Source: Hyphomicrobium_B sp001006785
GTDB lineage: Bacteria; Pseudomonadota; Alphaproteobacteria; Rhizobiales; Hyphomicrobiaceae
Reading direction: 5' to 3'
Length of the DNA: 64,000 nt
Assembly (NCBI RefSeq): GCF_001006785.1
Contig: NZ_CDHO01000002.1
Span: 744,001 to 808,000 of the forward strand
Shown here: piece after piece, positions 7,468 through 17,002 of the stretch
How positions within the stretch are numbered: position 1 is the first letter of the stretch
How the letters are laid out: every line of letters starts with the position of its first letter
Translations under genes and position numbers: made by a program
The notes under the pieces: model-generated
Seen by the model: the letters and a program-made list of their open reading frames with translations, nothing else
What the model was told of the DNA's origin: nothing
Database searches by the model: none

Positions 7468-9318
7468 TTAGGACTGCCAGCGAGGATCGGCCGCATCCTC
7501 GATCTGAAGTTCGACCCGGTCGCGCCCGCCCCAGGTATCGCGCCGGAGGTGCCCGGCGACGTGCAGCGGCATTCCCCCGCCCGACATCAGCAGATCACCC
7601 AGCGGCTGGCCTGCGGCGCGGAACGCGATGGCGTCGAGACGCGCGCCGTCGCCGCCCTCGATCAGCACCCGAGCGTGCGCATCCCCCACGACCTTCGCGA
7701 ACTTCACCCGATGCGCCGGGAACACGAAGCGCGGATCAGGATTCCCCTGCCCGAACGGACTGACGCGCTCGATCATATCCATCAGCTCGGTCGTGGCGCC
7801 CGACGCGACGAGCGCAGCATCGATATCGAGCCCGGCGGCCTCGTTCGCCGTGACGGTCGCCGTCCTGAGCTGCGTCTGGAAATGAGCTTCGAGCGCCGCA
7901 AGATTGTTCCGTCCGACCGTCAATCCGGCAGCCATCGCGTGGCCGCCTCCCTTGACGAGCAGCCCAGCCGAAACGGCCGCACGCACGGCCGCGCCGAGAT
8001 CAACGCCCGGGATCGATCTGAGCGACCCGGTCCCCTCGTTTGGCCGCGAGGCTTCTGCTTCCCACGCGATCACGCACGCGGGCCTGCGAAAGCGTTCGAC
8101 TAGGCGGCTGGCGACAAGTCCGACAATGCCTTTGTGCCACGTCTCCGACGCGACGATGACCATCGCGCGCGCCGGATCGTCGGCCACCTGCTGATCGGCG
8201 ATCGCGAGCGCTTCCTCGAGCATGATCGCTTCGACGTCGCGGCGCTCTTTGTTGAGGCGATTGAGAAGCTCGGCGATCTTCTGTGCTTCGACCGTGTCGC
8301 TCGTCGAAAGCAGCGTCGCGCCGAGGGCCGCATTGCCGATGCGCCCGCCTGCATTGATGCGCGGACCGAGAATGAATCCGAGGTGATACGGCGTCGGTGG
8401 CGTCGTTAGCCCCGCAACGTCAGCCAGCGCCGTCAAACCGACATTCTCGCGGGCACGCATCACCGCGAGGCCTTTTTTGACATATGCGCGATTGAGACCG
8501 ACGAGGGGGACGACATCAGCGACGGTCGCGAGCGCCACGAGATCGAGCGATGCCAGCAGATCCGGCTCGCGCACGTTGGTGTAGAAGCCGCGCCGTCTCA
8601 ACTCGCGCATCACTGCGACGAGAACGAGGAATACGACGCCGGCGGCGCAAAGCATTCCTTGCCCCGAAATATCGTCCTGGCGGTTCGGATTGACGACCGC
8701 TTCGACGTCGGGGAGCCGCTCGTCGGCCTGATGGTGATCGATGACGACGACGTCCGCGCCGAGCTTGCGCGCCGCAGCCAGCGGCTCGAAACTCGTCGTG
8801 CCGCAATCGACAGTCACGATCAGCTTCGCACCTTCGTTGACCAGCGTTTCGATGGCGCCGACGTTCGGCCCGTAGCCTTCGAACAGCCGATCCGGAATGT
8901 AGATGCGCGACGGCACGTCATGATGCGAAAGAAAGCGATGCAGCAGCGCCGACGAGCACGCGCCGTCGACGTCATAGTCGCCGAAGATCGCGACGCGTTG
9001 CTTGGCTTCGATCGCGTCCGCGAGGCGCGCCGCCGCCTTGTCCATGTCGCGGAGCACGCTCGGGTCGGGCATCAGCGACTTGAGCGTCGGATCGAGGAAG
9101 CCCGGCACGGCGTCCAACCCGACGTTACGCGCCGCAAGAATGCGGCCGATCATTTCGGGCAAGCCGTGATGCTGGCCGATCGCCGTCGCGAGCGACTTCA
9201 GTTCGGGCCGCAGCCGCTCACGCCATTGGAAGCCGCGCGCACTCGAGCGCACGCCGAGAAAAGCGCCGCCGTCGTCCTGGCTCTCTATTGCCGCCTTCGC
9301 CAGACTTGTTGAGCGCAC
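7468..9318 (-). CDS. recJ: Single-stranded-DNA-specific exonuclease RecJ
   Basis: RecJ degrades single-stranded DNA 5' to 3' in recombination and mismatch repair. The 616-residue protein shows the DHH phosphoesterase motifs in order: DYDVDG (114-119), VDCGT (about 170-174) and DHH (194-196), followed by the DHHA1 region with GGHAMAAGLTV and a C-terminal OB-like domain. I chose the GTG at 9316-9318 because a GAGGGGG ribosome site precedes it; a longer frame to 9396 adds residues unlike RecJ. It is the last protein gene of the aminotransferase-hom-glpX-recJ run. Confidence 0.93.
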   Translation of the reverse strand: MRSTSLAKAAIESQDDGGAFLGVRSSARGFQWRERLRPELKSLATAIGQHHGLPEMIGRILAARNVGLDAVPGFLDPTLKSLMPDPSVLRDMDKAAARLADAIEAKQRVAIFGDYDVDGACSSALLHRFLSHHDVPSRIYIPDRLFEGYGPNVGAIETLVNEGAKLIVTVDCGTTSFEPLAAARKLGADVVVIDHHQADERLPDVEAVVNPNRQDDISGQGMLCAAGVVFLVLVAVMRELRRRGFYTNVREPDLLASLDLVALATVADVVPLVGLNRAYVKKGLAVMRARENVGLTALADVAGLTTPPTPYHLGFILGPRINAGGRIGNAALGATLLSTSDTVEAQKIAELLNRLNKERRDVEAIMLEEALAIADQQVADDPARAMVIVASETWHKGIVGLVASRLVERFRRPACVIAWEAEASRPNEGTGSLRSIPGVDLGAAVRAAVSAGLLVKGGGHAMAAGLTVGRNNLAALEAHFQTQLRTATVTANEAAGLDIDAALVASGATTELMDMIERVSPFGQGNPDPRFVFPAHRVKFAKVVGDAHARVLIEGGDGARLDAIAFRAAGQPLGDLLMSGGGMPLHVAGHLRRDTWGGRDRVELQIEDAADPRWQS

Positions 9319-9429
9319 CGGAGCCCCCTCTGCTTCCCGTCGCCAAGTTGTATGTCGATTCGCATGCGCGTGCTGCCGCGGGCGGCAATCGCCCACAGCA
9401 CAAACACAGAGAAAACGGCAGCTTACAGG

Positions 9430-10428
9430 CTAAATGAAGCGTGCGCCGACGTTGCGCAGCGTCGACTTGATCCGCCTGACCGTGCCTGTCTTGGAGCGCA
9501 TGACGACCGTCTCGGTCTCGGCGAAATCCCCGCGAATGCGCACGCCCTTGAGCAGCGAGCCGTCGGTGACGCCGGTCGCCGAGAACACGACGTCGGCAGA
9601 CGCCATGTCCTGCAGCCGGAACTTCCGGTTGATATCGCTGATGCCCATCTTCTCGGCGCGAATGCGCTCTTCGTCCTTCATCGGGATCAGACGACCCTGA
9701 ATCTGTCCGCCGATGCAGCGCAACGCCGCCGCCGCGAGCACACCCTCGGGCGCGCCGCCGGAACCCATGTAGATGTCGATGCCGGTTTCCTTCGGGTCCG
9801 TCGTCCAGATGACGCCCGCGATATCGCCGTCCGGAATGAGTTGCACGCCGGCGCCTGCTTCACGCACGGCCCGGATCAGCTCTGCGTGACGCGGTCGATC
9901 GAGAATGCAGGCCATGATTTCGTTAATCGGCACGCCTTTCGCCTTGGCGAGCGCATTGAGGTTGTCCGCAGGCGTCGCATCGAGATCGACGATGTCGTCG
10001 GGATAGCCGGGTCCGACGGCGATCTTGTTCATGTACATGTCCGGCGCGTGCAGCAAGCCGCCCTTCTCGGCGATAGCCAGCACGGCCAGCGCGTTCGGCA
10101 TCGCCTTGGCGCAGATCGTCGTGCCCTCGAGCGGATCGACGGCGATATCGACTTCCGGACCCTCGCCGGTGCCGACCTTCTCGCCGATGTACAGCATCGG
10201 AGCTTCGTCCATCTCGCCTTCGCCGATGACGACGGTGCCTTGGATTTCGACGCGGCCAAGCTCCCGGCGCATCGCATCGACGGCGGCCTTGTCGGCTGCC
10301 TTTTCGTTGCCGCGTCCGCGGAGCTGCGCCGCTGCGATAGCAGCCGCCTCAGTCACACGCGCGAGTTCCAGAACGAGGATGCGCTCCAACCCCGGACCGT
10401 GCCCGTTCGTTTGCTCCGTCTTGCTCAT
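9430..10428 (-). CDS. glpX: Class II fructose-1,6-bisphosphatase
   Basis: GlpX hydrolyses fructose 1,6-bisphosphate to fructose 6-phosphate in gluconeogenesis, needed by a methylotroph that builds sugars from C3 units. The 332-residue protein shows the metal-dependent phosphatase motifs VVIGEGEMDEAP, VDPLEGTT and MGSGGAPEG, and KGVRIRG near the C terminus. The ATG at 10426-10428 follows an AAGGA ribosome site; an earlier in-frame start at 10449 is possible. It follows hom by 42 nt. The hom-glpX-recJ order is common in alphaproteobacteria. Confidence 0.94.
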   Translation of the reverse strand: MSKTEQTNGHGPGLERILVLELARVTEAAAIAAAQLRGRGNEKAADKAAVDAMRRELGRVEIQGTVVIGEGEMDEAPMLYIGEKVGTGEGPEVDIAVDPLEGTTICAKAMPNALAVLAIAEKGGLLHAPDMYMNKIAVGPGYPDDIVDLDATPADNLNALAKAKGVPINEIMACILDRPRHAELIRAVREAGAGVQLIPDGDIAGVIWTTDPKETGIDIYMGSGGAPEGVLAAAALRCIGGQIQGRLIPMKDEERIRAEKMGISDINRKFRLQDMASADVVFSATGVTDGSLLKGVRIRGDFAETETVVMRSKTGTVRRIKSTLRNVGARFI

Positions 10429-10470
10429 ATTCTCATCCTTCCGGACCATGCTTGGCCAAATGTTCGAATT

Positions 10471-11796
10471 CTACAGCTCTTCAATGCGGATCATCTGCGG
10501 AGCTTCGGTGACGTTGCCGTCCTTCTCGATCGCCGCCAAAGCCTTGCGCATCGCCTCTTCGGTCGTCTCATGCGTGATGATGATGACCGGCTGTGCCTTG
10601 TCCTTCGATCGCTGCGGAGCGGTGCGCGGCGCGTGAAGCGTCTGCGGCCGATGCTGCACGATGCTCTCGAGCGAGATCGCCTGATCGCTCATGCTCTTGG
10701 CGACGGCGGCCATCGCGCCCGGCTTATCGTAGAGAGCCAGGCGGACGTAATAGGAGCCGTAATGCTGATCGAGCTTGGCGCGCTTGTGCGCCTTGAGCTT
10801 CGCGACCGGCGTAACGAACGGCGGCACGATCAGCCCACGCGCGACGTCGAGAATGTCGCCGGCGACAGCGGAAGCCGTCGGCTTCGCCCCCGCGCCCGCC
10901 CCGACCAGCAGGACGCTGCCCGAGAAATCACCCTCGATGGCGACGGCGTTGGTGACGCCCGAGACTTCCGCGATGGCCGAATCCTTGAAGACCAGCGCCG
11001 GAGACACGCGCGCTTCGATGCCCGTTTCAGATTCAGACGCCACGCCGAGCAGCTTGATGCGATAACCGAGACTGTCGGCTGCCTCGATGTCGGCTTCCGT
11101 GATCGTCTGAATGCCTTCGACATGGATCTGGTCGAAGGCGACCTTCGTGCCGAAGGCAAGGCTGGTCAGCAGCGCGAGCTTATGCGCTGTATCGAAACCG
11201 CCAATATCGAACGTCGGATCGGCCTCGGCATATCCGAGCGCCTGCGCTTCCTTCAAAACGTCTGCGAACGGACGCTTGTCGTTCTGCATCTGCGTCAGGA
11301 TGTAATTGCAGGTGCCGTTCAGAATACCGTAGACGCGCCGCACGCGGTTCGCGCCCAGCGCTTCGCGCAACGTCTTGATGATCGGGATGCCGCCCGCGAC
11401 CGCCGCCTCGAAGTTCAAGGCGACGCCATTCTTTTCGGCGAGCTTGGCGAGCGCGATGCCATGTTTGGCGAGCAGCGCCTTGTTGGCCGTCACCACATGC
11501 TTTTTCGCTTGCAGCGCTGCCTCGACCGCCGCCTTCGCGACGCCGTCCTCGCCGCCGATCAATTCGATGAAGACTTCGTTCGACGGGTCCTTGGCAAGCG
11601 CCACCGGATCGTCGAACCACTGATAGCCGTCGATCGCAATGTTGCGAACCTTGTCGCGGCTCCGCGCCGAAATGCCGGTGACGCGGATTTCGCGTCCGAC
11701 GATGTTGGCGAAGTGCGCGCCGTTCGTCGTGAGAAGTTCCAGCAGGCCGCCACCGACCGTGCCAACTCCGGCTATACCGAGTTTAAGGGGTTCCAT
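10471..11796 (-). CDS. hom: Homoserine dehydrogenase
   Basis: Reduces aspartate semialdehyde to homoserine, the branch point to threonine and methionine. The 441-residue monofunctional enzyme has an N-terminal Rossmann fold (GIAGVGTVGGG), the catalytic region with GILNGTCNYILTQM and EAQALGYAEADPTFD, and a C-terminal ACT domain from about residue 355 (YYVRLALYDKPGAMAAVAK) that suggests feedback control by threonine. It lies 9 nt downstream of the aminotransferase gene and is probably cotranscribed. Confidence 0.95.
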   Translation of the reverse strand: MEPLKLGIAGVGTVGGGLLELLTTNGAHFANIVGREIRVTGISARSRDKVRNIAIDGYQWFDDPVALAKDPSNEVFIELIGGEDGVAKAAVEAALQAKKHVVTANKALLAKHGIALAKLAEKNGVALNFEAAVAGGIPIIKTLREALGANRVRRVYGILNGTCNYILTQMQNDKRPFADVLKEAQALGYAEADPTFDIGGFDTAHKLALLTSLAFGTKVAFDQIHVEGIQTITEADIEAADSLGYRIKLLGVASESETGIEARVSPALVFKDSAIAEVSGVTNAVAIEGDFSGSVLLVGAGAGAKPTASAVAGDILDVARGLIVPPFVTPVAKLKAHKRAKLDQHYGSYYVRLALYDKPGAMAAVAKSMSDQAISLESIVQHRPQTLHAPRTAPQRSKDKAQPVIIITHETTEEAMRKALAAIEKDGNVTEAPQMIRIEEL

Positions 11797-11805
11797 TTTC
11801 GCTGA

Positions 11806-13032
11806 CTATCGTGATGCGGATTTCTGAGAGGGAGCGGCGCGCTGATCAGCCTGAGGCGTTTCGGAGAAAAGCTTTTTGATCGATCGTGCCGCCTGGCGAA
11901 TACGCTGCTCGTTTTCGACCAGCGCGATGCGGATGAAGCCTTCGCCATATTCGCCGAACCCGACGCCCGGTGAAACTGCGACATCGGCTTCTTCGATCAG
12001 GAGTTTGGCGAATTCGACGGAGCCCAGGTGCTTGTATTTCTCCGGAACCGGCGCCCAGGCGAACATCGTTGCCGGAGGCGCGGGAACGTGGAATCCGGCG
12101 CGGTCGAAGCTTTCGACCAGGGCATCGCGGCGGCTCTTGTACATCGCGCGGATTTCGTCGACGCAATCCTGCGGGCCGTTGAGCGCCGCCGCAGCTGCCA
12201 CCTGGATCGGCGTGAACGCACCATAATCGAGATAGGATTTGACGCGCGCCAGCGCACCGATCAGCCGCTCGTTGCCGACCGCGAAGCCCATGCGCCAGCC
12301 CGGCATGTTGTAGGTCTTCGACAGCGACGTGAACTCGACCGACACATCCTTGGCGCCCGGAACCTGAAGGATCGAAGGCGGCGGCACCCCGTCATAATAA
12401 AGTTCGGCATAGGCGATGTCCGAGAGCACAATGATGTCGTGCTTCTTCGCCAGAGCCACTGCGTCCTTGTAGAATTCGAGGTCGGCGACCATCGCGGTCG
12501 GATTGGACGGAAACGAAATGACGACCGCCAGCGGCTTCGGGATCGAATGCTTCACTGCGTGATCGATGGCGCGCAGGAAGTCTTCGCCGTTGTTCGCCGG
12601 CAGATGCCGGATCGAAGCGCCGGCGATGATGAAGCCGAACGCATGGATCGGGTAAGTCGGGTTCGGAACGAGGACGACGTCGCCCGGCGCGGCAATCGCC
12701 TGCGCGATATTCGCGAACCCTTCCTTCGAGCCGAGCGTCGCCACGATCTCGGTTTCCGGATCGAGCTTCACGCCGAAGCGGCGCTCGTAATAGGCCGCCT
12801 GCGCCTTGCGCAGACCGGGGATGCCCTTCGACGCCGAGTATCGATGCGTGCGCGGTTTGTTGATCGTCTCGATCAGCTTGTCGACGATGTGCTGGGGCGT
12901 CGGCATATCGGGATTGCCCATGCCGAGATCGACGATGTCGGCGCCACGCGCACGCGCGGCGGCTTTCAAACGGTTCACTTCCGCGAAAACGTATGGCGGC
13001 AGGCGCTTGATGCGGTGAAAATCTTCGCTCAA
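11806..13032 (-). CDS. Class I/II aminotransferase (AlaC / LL-DAP aminotransferase type)
   Basis: A PLP-dependent fold-type I aminotransferase, 408 residues from the TTG at 13030-13032. I preferred this start because it follows a GAGGGC site and gives the N terminus SEDFHRIKRLPPYVF, typical of alphaproteobacterial relatives. A GTG at 13087-13089 would add 19 residues. Motifs are DLGMGNPDMPTP, NPTYPIH, SFPSNPT and SLSKTYNMPGWRMGF (PLP lysine). Relatives are annotated as LL-diaminopimelate aminotransferase or as alanine/glutamate-pyruvate aminotransferase; the sequence alone does not settle the substrate. The tight link to hom suggests aspartate-family amino acid metabolism. Confidence 0.85.
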   Translation of the reverse strand: MSEDFHRIKRLPPYVFAEVNRLKAAARARGADIVDLGMGNPDMPTPQHIVDKLIETINKPRTHRYSASKGIPGLRKAQAAYYERRFGVKLDPETEIVATLGSKEGFANIAQAIAAPGDVVLVPNPTYPIHAFGFIIAGASIRHLPANNGEDFLRAIDHAVKHSIPKPLAVVISFPSNPTAMVADLEFYKDAVALAKKHDIIVLSDIAYAELYYDGVPPPSILQVPGAKDVSVEFTSLSKTYNMPGWRMGFAVGNERLIGALARVKSYLDYGAFTPIQVAAAAALNGPQDCVDEIRAMYKSRRDALVESFDRAGFHVPAPPATMFAWAPVPEKYKHLGSVEFAKLLIEEADVAVSPGVGFGEYGEGFIRIALVENEQRIRQAARSIKKLFSETPQADQRAAPSQKSASR

Positions 13033-13416
13033 CAGACTTTGCCCTCGACGCCGCTCGTCACCGGCGTCACAGATATTTCGTTTTTGCACTAGGGATGAAC
13101 CCGGGATCGGTTAACGACGACCGTGCGCCGATCGCCGCCTTGTTTACGCTCGCCCGCCATGCTCCGTCCAGTGCCGCGGGGCGACGACCTGGGAAACGGT
13201 GCGGAAGTCATGAGATTGGCGCCTTCGCAACGCAAAAACGGCCCCAGCCGTGTTTGATTTTTTCCGCCCGCCACCTACTTAGAGGCTATATCGGACACCC
13301 GTGATTCGACTTGATCGCTCCCCCTCCGAAGGGCACTCTACCCAAGGTGAAATGGCTGCGGCCGACAGCAGATTGAACTGTCGGCGCCGCATATTGGAAA
13401 GCTTTTAAACGCCGCC
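13033..13416. other. Divergent intergenic region (aminotransferase / phaC)
   Basis: 384 nt between the divergent aminotransferase and phaC genes, so both promoters must lie here. I see no coding signature. A weak hairpin (13238-13242 with 13247-13251) is followed by a T-rich stretch at 13256-13264, and a clearer hairpin is listed separately. Confidence 0.5.
13361..13385 (+). other. Hairpin in the phaC leader
   Basis: A perfect 8-bp stem (13361-13368 with 13378-13385) with a 9-nt loop, 31 nt upstream of the phaC ATG. It could be an operator for a repressor of the PhaR kind or an mRNA structure; nothing distinguishes the two. Confidence 0.4.
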
Positions 13417-15231
13417 ATGCCCCAGGACAGCTTCAAGCCCGAAATCCCTCCGTTCCTGTCGCGTTACCTGATCGCCAACCCCGAAGAGTTCGCTTCGAAC
13501 CTTCTTCGCGCTTATGAGCGAGGCAGCCTTGCGCTGGCGCAACTCGCCGAACGACCCGACGCCAAGGCGGGCCCTTATACCCCTGCGAGCGAGTTCTCGG
13601 CCGCAACCGAAACGCTGACGTCTCTGGCGCGGACATGGCTCTCCGATCCAGTGAAGCTGTCGGAGGCGCAGACGCTCCTCTTCGGCCAGTTCGCCAATCT
13701 CTGGAACAACGTCCTGGCGCGCGCCATGGGCATGCCGATCGCCCCGCTGATCGAACCAGCTTCGAGCGACAACCGCTTCAAGGACCCCGAGTGGAGCGCC
13801 AACCCCTTCTTTGATTTTTGCAAGCAGGCCTATCTGTTGGCCTGCAAATGGGCCGAGGATCAATTGGCGGCGACGCCGGGTCTCGATGAACGAGCGCGCC
13901 ACCGCGCCGAATTCTACCTTCGCCAGTTGACGAGTGCCTACTCGCCGACGAACTTCCTCGCGACCAACCCGGAAGTTCTGCGCGAAACCATCGAGACGAA
14001 CGGGCGCAATCTCCTGGAAGGCGCCAATCTTCTCGCCGAGGATTTGCGGTCGTCCGGCGATCTGATGAAAATCAGTCAGACCGACGCCAACGCTTTCGAA
14101 CTCGGCCGCAACCTCGCCACCACGCCCGGCAAGGTGGTTTTCCAGAATGAGTTGCTGCAGCTCATCCAGTATGTGCCCGCGACGGATAAAGTCCGCGAGC
14201 GCCCGATTTTGATGGTCCCGCCGTGGATCAACAAATATTACATCCTCGATCTGACGAGCCAGAAAAGCTTCATCAAGTACGTCGTCGATCAGGGCTTCAC
14301 GGTTTTTGTCGTCTCGTGGGTCAACCCGGACGAAAAGCTCGCGGAAAAAACGTTCGAGGACTACATTCTCGAAGGCATCCTGGAAGCAGTCCGCGCCGTC
14401 AAACAAGAGTCGGGCGTCGAGAAAATCAACGTGCTCGGCTATTGCGTCGGCGGCACGGCGCTGGCGACGGGACTTGCGTACCTCGCGCAGCGTGGCGAAG
14501 AGCCGTTCAAAAGCTGCACGCTTCTGACGACACAAGTCGACTTCACGCTCGCCGGCGATCTCCTCCTCTTCACCGACGACAACCAGCTCGACAGCCTCGA
14601 CGCCCTGATGACCGAGAAGGGTTTTCTCGACGGCTCACGCATGGCCAACGTCTTCAACATGATGCGTCCGCGCGATCTCATCTGGCCGTACGTCATCAAC
14701 AATTACATGCTCGGCAAGAAGCCCTTCCCGTTCGATCTCCTGTTCTGGAACCAGGACTCGACGCGCATGGCCGCCGCCAATCACAAGTTCTATCTGCGCG
14801 AGTTCTATAACGAGAACCGTCTTGCCAAGGGCGAAATGGACGTCGGCGGCATCAAGCTCGACCTCGGCAAGATCAAGCTACCGATCTTTTCCGTCGCGAC
14901 GCGCGAGGATCATATCGCGCCCGCAGCATCGGTTTTCCGCGGCATGCAGATGCTCGGCGGCCCGGTCGAATTCGTGCTCGCAGGATCGGGACACATTGCC
15001 GGCGTCATCAATCCGCCGAGCAAGGCCAAATACCAGTTCTGGACGAAGGGCACAAACATGGCGAACCTTGCCGACTGGCAGGCGTCAGCGTCCGTCACGC
15101 CGGGGTCCTGGTGGCCCTACTGGATTGAATGGCTGTCGCAGCAGTCCGGAGGCTGGATCGAGGCGCGCGCTCCGGGCAAAAAGCTCGGCGTCATCGAGGA
15201 TGCGCCGGGCTCTTACGTCAAAGCAAGTTGA
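13417..15231 (+). CDS. phaC: Class I poly(3-hydroxyalkanoate) synthase
   Basis: PhaC polymerises (R)-3-hydroxyacyl-CoA to polyhydroxyalkanoate on the surface of storage granules. The 604-residue protein has the N-terminal PhaC domain and an alpha/beta-hydrolase core with the lipase-like box G-Y-C343-V-G. C343 is the acyl-carrying nucleophile, with the catalytic aspartate in REDHIAP and the histidine in GSGHIAG. The C-terminal KGTNMANLADWQ and GSWWPYW motifs are typical of class I synthases. The thiolase and reductase genes (phaAB) are not nearby. The gene is followed by a palindromic hairpin (15255-15295). Confidence 0.95.
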   Translation: MPQDSFKPEIPPFLSRYLIANPEEFASNLLRAYERGSLALAQLAERPDAKAGPYTPASEFSAATETLTSLARTWLSDPVKLSEAQTLLFGQFANLWNNVLARAMGMPIAPLIEPASSDNRFKDPEWSANPFFDFCKQAYLLACKWAEDQLAATPGLDERARHRAEFYLRQLTSAYSPTNFLATNPEVLRETIETNGRNLLEGANLLAEDLRSSGDLMKISQTDANAFELGRNLATTPGKVVFQNELLQLIQYVPATDKVRERPILMVPPWINKYYILDLTSQKSFIKYVVDQGFTVFVVSWVNPDEKLAEKTFEDYILEGILEAVRAVKQESGVEKINVLGYCVGGTALATGLAYLAQRGEEPFKSCTLLTTQVDFTLAGDLLLFTDDNQLDSLDALMTEKGFLDGSRMANVFNMMRPRDLIWPYVINNYMLGKKPFPFDLLFWNQDSTRMAAANHKFYLREFYNENRLAKGEMDVGGIKLDLGKIKLPIFSVATREDHIAPAASVFRGMQMLGGPVEFVLAGSGHIAGVINPPSKAKYQFWTKGTNMANLADWQASASVTPGSWWPYWIEWLSQQSGGWIEARAPGKKLGVIEDAPGSYVKAS

Positions 15232-15254
15232 GACCTGGAAGCTAAACAAGCTTC

Positions 15255-15295
15255 GCGCTTTGCGGCCGGCTCCCCGTAGGGAAGCCGCAAAGCGC
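15255..15295. repeat. 41-nt two-stem palindrome (repeat family copy 4)
   Basis: A palindrome with a 12-bp outer stem (15255-15266 with 15284-15295) and an inner stem capped by a GTA triloop. It has exactly the same length and layout as the three palindromes at 33174-33333; the differences are nearly all paired, compensatory changes. It lies between phaC and a convergent gene and probably also acts as a bidirectional transcription stop, though only a weak T run (AATTT) follows. Confidence 0.8.
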
Positions 15296-15301
15296 AATTT
15301 A

Positions 15302-15622
15302 TCAAGCCAGCTCGAACTCGCCCTCGTAATCGACGGGCCAGAGGACCGTAAAGTCTTCTCCCTCCAGCGCGCGAAACGCGACGGCATTGATGTCGAGTTC
15401 GTCGGACGCGCCCTCGACGATCGGCTCGATCTTTTCCCAGACCTTCGTCGCGTTCTTCGCGAGCAGAATGAGATTGATCACGCCGTCGCCAGGCTCATGC
15501 CCATCGACTTCCGCCGTCGTTGAACCGTCGAGGGCGTCTATCAGACGGTCCTCGAGTTCGATCACCTTGTCGAGCGTATCCTCGTCGTCGCCCTGAAATT
15601 GCAAAACAAGCTGGTAGTTCAT
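15302..15622 (-). CDS. Small acidic protein of unknown function
   Basis: A 106-residue strongly acidic cytoplasmic protein. It has a ferredoxin-like or ACT-like alternation: MNYQLVLQFQG as strand 1, a helix DTLDKVIELEDRLIDAL, then GVINLILLAKN and a helix ATKVWEKIEPIVEG. The ending FTVLWPVDYEGEFELA is distinctive. I do not recognise a named domain. The frame fills the gap between phaC and metY and has a plausible ribosome site (CAGGAAGGGGCC), so it is probably real. It lies 21 nt downstream of metY and may be cotranscribed with it. Confidence 0.65.
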   Translation of the reverse strand: MNYQLVLQFQGDDEDTLDKVIELEDRLIDALDGSTTAEVDGHEPGDGVINLILLAKNATKVWEKIEPIVEGASDELDINAVAFRALEGEDFTVLWPVDYEGEFELA

Positions 15623-15643
15623 GGCCCCTTCCTGGCGGCATTT

Positions 15644-16933
15644 CTAAATCGCGGCAAGCGCCTGCTCGAGATCGGCGATGAGGTCGTCGACATCTTCGAT
15701 ACCGAGTGACAGGCGGACAACATCCGGGCCGGCCCCTGCTGCTGCGCGCTCTTCGTCGCGAAGCTGCCGGTGCGTGGTCGACGCCGGATGAATGACGAGG
15801 CTGCGGGTGTCCCCAATGTTGGCAAGGAAACTGAAGAGCTTCAAGGCCGAGACCAGCCTCACGCCCGCTTCATAACCACCCTTGAGGCCGAACGTGAAGA
15901 CCGAACCCGCACCTTTTGGACAAATCTTTTGGTGGAGAGCGTAGCTGGGATTCTTGGGCAGCCCGGCATAGTTCACCCAGCCGACGCCCGGCTGCTTTTC
16001 CAGCCATTCCGCCACGATGCGAGCATTGTCGACCTGACGCTGGATCCTGAGCGGCAGCGTCTCGACGCCGGTCAGAATGAGAAACGCATTGAAAGGCGAA
16101 ATCGCCGGACCGAGGTCGCGCAGACCGAGCACGCGCGCCGCAATCGCAAACGCCATAGGGCCGAAAGCCTCCGCGAGCTTCATTCCGTTGTAGGACGGAT
16201 TTGGGTCGACCAGCGATTTGTACCGGTGCGGACTTTTCAGCCAGTCGAACGTGCCGCAATCGACGATCACGCCGCCGACCGAGTTGCCGTGGCCGCCGAT
16301 GAACTTTGTCAGGCTGTGCACGACGATATCGGCGCCGAATTCTTTCGGCCGGCAGAGATAGGGAGTCGCCAGCGTGTTATCGACGATGAATGGAACGCCG
16401 GCGCGCTTGGCGACGGCCGCGATGCCGGGCAGATCGCTGATGACGCCCCCCGGATTGGCGATGCTTTCGCAGAAAATCGCGCGTGTCTTCGGCGTTATTG
16501 CCCGCTCGAAGCTCGACGCATCCGTCGCGTCCGCCCAGACGACGTTCCAATCGAACTTCTTGTAGGAATGATTGAACTGATTGATCGAGCCGCCGTAGAG
16601 CTGACGCGCCGCGATGAATTCATCCCCCGGCTCGAGCAGAGTGTGCAGCGCGAGAAATTGCGCGGCGTGACCCGACGCAACGGCCAGTGCCGCCGTGCCG
16701 TCTTCGAGCGCCGCGACGCGCGCTTCGAGCACTGCCTGCGTGGGATTGTTGATCCGCGTGTAGATGTTTCCGAACGCTTCGAGATTGAACAGTGCCGCCG
16801 GGTGGTCCGGATCGTTGAACACGAAGGACGTGGTTTGATAGATCGGCGTCACGCGCGCCCCGGTGACGGGATCGGGGCTTGCGCCCGCGTGCACGGCCTG
16901 GGTCGCAAACTTTTGCGTCGGCGACTGTGTCAT
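15644..16933 (-). CDS. metY: O-acetylhomoserine aminocarboxypropyltransferase (sulfhydrylase)
   Basis: Makes homocysteine from O-acetylhomoserine and sulfide, so it uses the product of the cysJI sulfite reductase encoded at 43.3-46.9 kb. The 429-residue protein belongs to the Cys/Met-metabolism PLP family and has the N-terminal signature TQAVHAGASPDPVTGARVTP, the strand VPFIVDNTLATPYL, and the PLP lysine in HSLTKFIGGHG. The ATG at 16931-16933 follows an AGGAG ribosome site. A leader of about 85 nt with two hairpins separates it from the small gene upstream. Confidence 0.92.
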   Translation of the reverse strand: MTQSPTQKFATQAVHAGASPDPVTGARVTPIYQTTSFVFNDPDHPAALFNLEAFGNIYTRINNPTQAVLEARVAALEDGTAALAVASGHAAQFLALHTLLEPGDEFIAARQLYGGSINQFNHSYKKFDWNVVWADATDASSFERAITPKTRAIFCESIANPGGVISDLPGIAAVAKRAGVPFIVDNTLATPYLCRPKEFGADIVVHSLTKFIGGHGNSVGGVIVDCGTFDWLKSPHRYKSLVDPNPSYNGMKLAEAFGPMAFAIAARVLGLRDLGPAISPFNAFLILTGVETLPLRIQRQVDNARIVAEWLEKQPGVGWVNYAGLPKNPSYALHQKICPKGAGSVFTFGLKGGYEAGVRLVSALKLFSFLANIGDTRSLVIHPASTTHRQLRDEERAAAGAGPDVVRLSLGIEDVDDLIADLEQALAAI

Positions 16934-16943
16934 GTGAGAACTC

Positions 16944-17002
16944 CTGAGCGGCGTTTTTTGCGCCGTCAGGGAGCGCAGCGCGGGCCGGTCTGTCAACCGG
17001 CC
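16944..17002 (-). promoter_or_regulatory. metY leader with two hairpins
   Basis: On the minus strand the first hairpin is a perfect 7-bp stem (16983-16989 with 16996-17002, 6-nt loop). The second is a 5-bp G/C stem with an A-rich loop near 16946-16965, directly before the metY ribosome site. The arrangement could allow attenuation or ribosome-site sequestration in response to methionine, but I could not match it to a known SAM riboswitch consensus. Confidence 0.3.

Noticed and set aside
7110..7470. Genomic island attached at tRNA-Glu
   Set aside because: No integrase, no duplicated tRNA end beyond the local trailer pairing, and normal housekeeping genes on both sides.
9352..11805. Very long plus-strand open frame (817 codons) opposite glpX and hom
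   Set aside because: It is antisense to two well-recognised enzymes and is rich in Arg, Ala and Asp with no family motif, as expected of the mirror frame of a GC-rich gene.
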